A stretch of DNA of 64,000 bases from an uncultured Lachnospiraceae bacterium (lineage in GTDB: Bacteria; Bacillota; Clostridia; Lachnospirales; Lachnospiraceae), in NCBI GenBank assembly GCA_910579615.1, contig CAJTUA010000014.1, positions 1-64,000 on the forward strand, written 5' to 3'. Each line of letters starts with the position of its first letter. The stretch's first letter is position 1. The notes under the pieces were generated by a model. It worked only from the letters and a program-made list of their open reading frames with translations, was not told where the DNA came from and made no database searches. Positions 60,077 to 64,000 of this stretch are shown in pieces. The translations under genes were made by a program, and so were the position numbers.

Positions 60077-63000
60077 ATGAGCAGGTATCAGTTAGAAGGA
60101 GATTGTTTTTACTTTAGAGATTACGACAAGCTCCCTGCGTTTTCAAGCTTCCTGCCGGGCGTTGCCGGGGTCAGCGGGATTCCGCTCTGGGTGTTTTACA
60201 CGAACCGCGGGCAGGGAATCAACAGCTTTGGCATCCACCACAAGGGGAATGCCATCATGGAATTTCATCCGGCGAACACTGCCTATGAAAATACACCGAC
60301 AAAGGGTTTTCGTACCTTTTTGCGAAAGGACGGGGAATATTTTGAGCCGTTCTGCGGGTATTCCCAGACCGCAAAGCGCGCAATGTGCGCACAGAAAAAC
60401 AGCGTTTCCATCACAGAGGAGGAGAAGGGGCTTCGCGTAAGCGTTTCCTATTTTGTGCTTCCGACCGAGAAGATTGGGGCTTTGGTGCGCCGCGTTACAA
60501 TAGAAAATATTTCGGATAAAGCCTGTGGGGTTGAGGGTGTGGATGGTTTGCCAAAAATCATTCCTTACGGGATACAGAATGGTCAGTTTAAGGAGATGTC
60601 AAATCTCTTTAAGAGTTGGACGGATATCAAAAATATCGAAAACAACGCGCCGTATTACGCGATGCGTGCCTCAAGTGATGATTCAGCGGAGGTTTCCGAA
60701 ATCCGCGGCGGTTATTTTTACTGTACGGCGGCGGCCGGAAAACTGCTCCCTGTGATTTATGACGCAGAGGTGATATTTGACTATGAAAGCTCGCTTATCA
60801 CGCCGGTTGTGTTTTGTGAGGAAGGGCTTAGCGGCGTACTTGCAAGAAAGCAGTGCTTCGCGAACAAGGTTCCTTGTGGCTTTACTTCTTTTTCGAAGGA
60901 GCTTGCACCGGGGGAGGCGTTTGCTTTTACTTCTTACATCGGTTATGCCGGGACAACAGAGCAGTTAAATGAGACAGCAAAACGCTTCTGCAAAGAAGGC
61001 TATGCACAAGAAAAAGAGGCGGAAGCGGCAGGCATCATCGACAACTTAGTAAAGGATGTCGCAACGAAGACCGCGAACCCGGTTTTTGACCAGTATATGC
61101 AGCAGTGCTACCTTGACAATTTTCTGCGCGGCGGTTATCCGTACCTTTTTGCGGGGGAGAACAGGAAAAATATTGTGCATTTATTCAGCCGCAAACATGG
61201 CGACCCGGAGCGCGATTATAATTTCTTTTCCATATCCGGCGAATATTATTCACAGGGCAATGGCAATTTCCGCGATGTCTGCCAGAACCGGCGCAGCGAT
61301 GTATTCTTCCATCCGGAAATCGGTGATTTCAATGTGTGGAGCTTTTTCAGCTTTATACAGGCGGACGGCTACAACCCGCTTGAAATCCGGCCCTGCACAT
61401 TCCTGGTGGACGAGAAAAATGCAGAGCGCGTGAAAGAACTTGTAAAAGAGCAGGTACAGGGCGACACGTCGGCGCTTTTAAAGCTTTTGGACGGGAAATT
61501 CACACCGGGGCAAATCTGCACCGTCATGGCAGAACACGGTATGAAAATGGTTCCGGAGAAGTCAATGCCTTCAAAGAAGGCAATGCCTTCCGAGAAGGCA
61601 TTGGTCTGTGAGGAAGCTTTGGTTGGCAGAATATTGGAACTGTCCACCGAGCAGTTGGAAGCGGGCTTCGGCGAGGGGTACTGGAGCGACCATTGGGATT
61701 ATCTGATGGATCTTGTGGAAAATTACCTGTTCATCTTTCCGGACAGGAAAAAAGAGCTTTTGGCCGGGCGGAAGGATTACCGCTTTTATGACAGTGCCGG
61801 GCAGGTAAGACCAAGGCGGGATACCTATGTCCTGAATGGCGATAAAGTGCGCCAGTACGGCTCGATGTTCCACAATACAGAAAAAGAAAAGAAAGAGGGC
61901 TTTACCGCCGGTGGAACGAACTGGGTGAAGGATGAAAACGGTGCTTTTGTCACAACAACGCTGCTCGGAAAAATGCTGACACTGGCGCTGAATAAATTCC
62001 TGCTCCTGGACCAGGAGGGCATGGGGATTGAGATGGAAGGCGGAAAGCCGGGATGGAATGACGCGATGAACGGTCTGCCAGGATTGTTTGGCAGCAGCAT
62101 GGCAGAAACTTTCGAATTAAACCGCCTGCTTGTTTTTCTGGAGGAAAGCTTTGCGGACGGCAGCATTTGCGGACAGACAGAACTTCCGTTCCATATTGCC
62201 TCCCTGCTTGAGAGCTTTGAGAGGCTTTTTCGGGAGCGGGGCAGATGTTGGGTGCTTGGGAACTGGGAGACGGCGGCAAACCTCAGGGAGTCGTACCGGG
62301 CGGTCGTTTACGCTGGCATGTCAGGGGAAACCATGTACGTGGAGGCAGAAAAAATCCGCGGTGTTATAAGGGATTGCCATAAAGCCGTACTTGACGGGAT
62401 TGAGCGGGCATGGCGGCTTGGAAATGGCGTGATGCCGACTTATTTTACGTATGAGGTGACGGATTACGAAGTGAGAAAGGATGAAAATGGCGAGCCGGAG
62501 ATTACCCCTTATGGACTGCCGGGCGTGCATGCAAAGAACTTTGCGTGCCACGCTGTAGTGCCATTCCTGGAAGGACCTGCCCGGATGCTTTCCTGCCTTG
62601 GCGGGTATGAGGAAGAAAAGCGGCAGATGTACAAGAACATCCAGGAAAGTGATATGTACGATAAGAAGCTTAAGATGTATAAGACTTCCGTTTCGATTGA
62701 GGGTATTTCCATGGAGCATGGGCGCGTGCGGGCGTTCACGCCGGGATGGCTAGAGCGCGAGAGTGTTTTCCTTCATATGGAATACAAATATTTACTTGGA
62801 CTTTTGCGCGCAGGGTTTGTGGAGGAATTTTATACCGCCATGCGTGACGCACTCATTCCGTTTTTGCCGCCGGAGCGCTATGGGCGGAGCACACTGGAAA
62901 ATTCTTCCTTCCTCGCATCAAGCGCAAACCCGGACGAGAAGGTACATGGCAGGGGCTTTGTGGCGCGCTTAAGCGGTTCAACGACAGAAATGCTTTCCAT

Positions 63001-63322
63001 CTGGATTCGCATGTTCTTAGGGGAAGGCGGATTCCTTTTGGAAAACGGTGCGCTTGCTTTCCGGCTTTGTCCACTGCTCGCCGACTGGATTTTTGATGAA
63101 AAGGGCGATGCGGGATTTACACTTTTATCAAACTGCAGCCTGACCTACCACAATCCGAAACAAAAATGCACTTACGGTCAGGATGCCGTAAAGGTGCAGG
63201 AGATTTCCCTGTATTACGCAGATGGCAGAACGGAGAATTTTTCCGGGGATACCCTGCGCGAAGAACAGGCCAATGCGCTTCGGAACGGTAAAATCGTCCG
63301 GATTCAGGCGCAGCTTTCCTGA
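60077..63322 (+). CDS. GH94/GH161-type beta-1,3-glucan phosphorylase
   Basis: 1081 residues from ATG 60077; AAAGGGGGAAAACAAAG precedes it, and the longer frame to 59864 runs back over GH16 and the structured element. No signal peptide, so it is cytoplasmic. The N-terminal beta-sandwich (GVSGIPLWVFYTNRGQGINS) leads to an (alpha/alpha)6 barrel with the catalytic-acid motif PGWND662AMNGLPGLFG, as in GH94 and related inverting phosphorylases. The size and the neighbouring GH16 and GH17-like genes favour the GH161 beta-1,3-glucan phosphorylases, which release glucose 1-phosphate from imported oligosaccharides. A short tandem repeat (MPSKKAMPSEKA, bases about 61,560-61,605) is a possible flexible hinge. 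Family assignment between GH94, GH149 and GH161 is by eye. Confidence 0.75.
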   Translation: MSRYQLEGDCFYFRDYDKLPAFSSFLPGVAGVSGIPLWVFYTNRGQGINSFGIHHKGNAIMEFHPANTAYENTPTKGFRTFLRKDGEYFEPFCGYSQTAKRAMCAQKNSVSITEEEKGLRVSVSYFVLPTEKIGALVRRVTIENISDKACGVEGVDGLPKIIPYGIQNGQFKEMSNLFKSWTDIKNIENNAPYYAMRASSDDSAEVSEIRGGYFYCTAAAGKLLPVIYDAEVIFDYESSLITPVVFCEEGLSGVLARKQCFANKVPCGFTSFSKELAPGEAFAFTSYIGYAGTTEQLNETAKRFCKEGYAQEKEAEAAGIIDNLVKDVATKTANPVFDQYMQQCYLDNFLRGGYPYLFAGENRKNIVHLFSRKHGDPERDYNFFSISGEYYSQGNGNFRDVCQNRRSDVFFHPEIGDFNVWSFFSFIQADGYNPLEIRPCTFLVDEKNAERVKELVKEQVQGDTSALLKLLDGKFTPGQICTVMAEHGMKMVPEKSMPSKKAMPSEKALVCEEALVGRILELSTEQLEAGFGEGYWSDHWDYLMDLVENYLFIFPDRKKELLAGRKDYRFYDSAGQVRPRRDTYVLNGDKVRQYGSMFHNTEKEKKEGFTAGGTNWVKDENGAFVTTTLLGKMLTLALNKFLLLDQEGMGIEMEGGKPGWNDAMNGLPGLFGSSMAETFELNRLLVFLEESFADGSICGQTELPFHIASLLESFERLFRERGRCWVLGNWETAANLRESYRAVVYAGMSGETMYVEAEKIRGVIRDCHKAVLDGIERAWRLGNGVMPTYFTYEVTDYEVRKDENGEPEITPYGLPGVHAKNFACHAVVPFLEGPARMLSCLGGYEEEKRQMYKNIQESDMYDKKLKMYKTSVSIEGISMEHGRVRAFTPGWLERESVFLHMEYKYLLGLLRAGFVEEFYTAMRDALIPFLPPERYGRSTLENSSFLASSANPDEKVHGRGFVARLSGSTTEMLSIWIRMFLGEGGFLLENGALAFRLCPLLADWIFDEKGDAGFTLLSNCSLTYHNPKQKCTYGQDAVKVQEISLYYADGRTENFSGDTLREEQANALRNGKIVRIQAQLS

Positions 63323-63340
63323 ATGAAATGACAGACGCAC

Positions 63341-63374
63341 CCGGGCAGGGCACAGAATCCCATGCCCTGCCCGG
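63341..63374 (+). terminator. Strong hairpin after the phosphorylase gene
   Basis: CCGGGCAGGGCA (63341-63352) pairs perfectly with TGCCCTGCCCGG (63363-63374) around a 10-base loop, 18 bases after the stop. It is followed by an A-rich stretch, not T, so it may act as an mRNA 3' stabiliser more than an intrinsic terminator. Confidence 0.5.
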
Positions 63375-63393
63375 ACAAAGAAATAAAAATATG

Positions 63394-63517
63394 GGGAACA
63401 TGCGGAACTTAAAACAGCATGTTCCCGTACAACGCCCCAGTGGAATTTTTAGGAGCAGAGCGGATAAAAATTTCACTGACGTATAAGGGCGTTGGGAGGG
63501 GACATGCGGAACTTAAA
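63394..63517 (+). ncRNA. Structured intercistronic element, copy B
   Basis: Same architecture as copy A with different bases. P1: GGGAACATGC (63394-63403) with GCATGTTCCC (63417-63426). P2: AACGCCC (63431-63437) with GGGCGTT (63487-63493), and CAGTGGAATTTTT (63438-63450) with AAAAATTTCACTG (63466-63478, one G-U pair). The final repeat GGGGACATGCGGAACTTAAA (63498-63517) can also pair with the 3' half of P1. The AGGAGCAGAGCGGAT loop resembles that of copy A. Stem bases differ from copy A on both strands in compensating ways. It lies directly before the ribosome binding site of the GH17-like gene. Confidence 0.6.
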
Positions 63518-63532
63518 ATAAGAGGTAAAAAT

Positions 63533-64000
63533 ATGCAGCTCGCAAACAAGAAAGCAATCTGTTATTCCGGCTACCGGGAAGGGCAAAGTCCCATAACGGG
63601 TGTAGTGCCGACAAAAGAACAAATTTTGGAAGACCTTTTACTGTTAAAGGAGGAGGGCTTTTCTTATCTTCGGATGTATGACCCAAACGCGCACGCAAGG
63701 ACGGTGCTTTTACTGATAAAGGAGCATTCCCTGCCGTTTCAGGTCATGGTGGGCATTGACCCAAGGGCAGAGTATAACAATGCAAACTGTCCGTGGCTAA
63801 AAACAGAAAAAACACATCTGGAATTAGAAGAGAATAAGGTGTATAATGATACACAAATAAAAAAGCTTGTGGAGCTTGCAAACGAATTTAAGGAATATTT
63901 TCTTGCCGTTTCCATCGGGAATGAAAACCGCCCGTCCTGGGGGGCAGATTTGGTAACCGAAGAGCGGCTGATTGGGTTTGCAAGGACACTGCGTGAGGGC
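63533..64000 (+). CDS. GH17-like beta-1,3-glucan hydrolase/transferase (5' part only)
   Basis: 156 codons read to the window end with no stop. ATG 63533 follows AAGAGGTAAAAAT. No signal peptide; the start reads MQLANKKAICYSGYREGQSP. LEDLLLLKEEGFSYLRMYD and a following HARTVLLLIKEHSLPFQVMV show the repeating strand-helix pattern of a (beta/alpha)8 barrel. VSIGNENRPSW has the strand-Gly-Asn-Glu motif expected for the acid/base of GH17 enzymes. These act on beta-1,3-glucan, which fits the locus. The cytoplasmic location implies processing of imported oligosaccharides. The rest of the protein, including the second catalytic Glu, lies outside the window. Confidence 0.55.
   Translation, partial: MQLANKKAICYSGYREGQSPITGVVPTKEQILEDLLLLKEEGFSYLRMYDPNAHARTVLLLIKEHSLPFQVMVGIDPRAEYNNANCPWLKTEKTHLELEENKVYNDTQIKKLVELANEFKEYFLAVSIGNENRPSWGADLVTEERLIGFARTLREG

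Overview
The window looks like a chromosomal segment of a spore-forming, Gram-positive gut Clostridia, most likely a Lachnospiraceae. It carries the endospore-related order rpsU-yqfC-yqfD-phoH-(HD-like membrane protein)-ybeY, a SpoVB-type flippase, low-redundancy housekeeping genes with Gram-positive ribosome binding sites, and a glycan locus built from lipoprotein/ABC-importer parts. Core genes are moderately GC-rich. Several islands are clearly AT-richer and look acquired.

Layout. 1-3.1 kb is a decayed mobilizable element on the minus strand (frameshifted MobA/MobL relaxase, small element proteins, a ketopantoate-reductase-like cargo gene). 3.5-11.2 kb holds a secreted NlpC/P60-like protein and a family of paralogous secreted proteins (two intact, one truncated, one with an in-frame stop) surrounding alaS. 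11.3-29.4 kb is housekeeping: rpsU, sporulation genes, phoH, a degenerate HD protein, ybeY, a DUF3048 lipoprotein, a SpoVB-like flippase, two flavoproteins, proB, a DUF896 protein, 5-formyl-THF cyclo-ligase, proA, miaB and rny, closed by a strong terminator.

30.1-44.7 kb is the most striking block: one eight-gene operon that I read as a type 4 BREX anti-phage system. It has a PAPS-reductase/ferredoxin protein (BrxP), a giant P-loop ATPase (BrxC/PglY type), PglZ and a short BrxL, and no PglX methyltransferase. It is expanded by an unrecognised 713-aa protein, an McrA-like HNH protein whose usual general-base histidine appears to be leucine, a 66-aa zinc ribbon, and a cysteine desulfurase. Desulfurase plus BrxP resembles the DndA/DndC pair of DNA phosphorothioation and suggests sulfur-based DNA marking. 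The middle of brxP has a sharply different base composition from its ends.

45.5-64 kb is a beta-1,3-glucan utilisation locus. A promoter bracketed by two AAAAACGTTTTT palindromes drives two substrate-binding proteins, two permease pairs, an NHL/TPR/membrane protein, a DUF5696 protein, a GH16 glucanase, a GH94/GH161-type phosphorylase and the start of a GH17-like protein. No importer ATPase lies in the window. Two copies of a roughly 125-base structured element, with compensatory base changes in both stems and a 20-base direct repeat that allows two alternative folds, sit directly upstream of the phosphorylase and GH17-like genes. That element and the expanded BREX-4 operon are the best candidates for new biology here.
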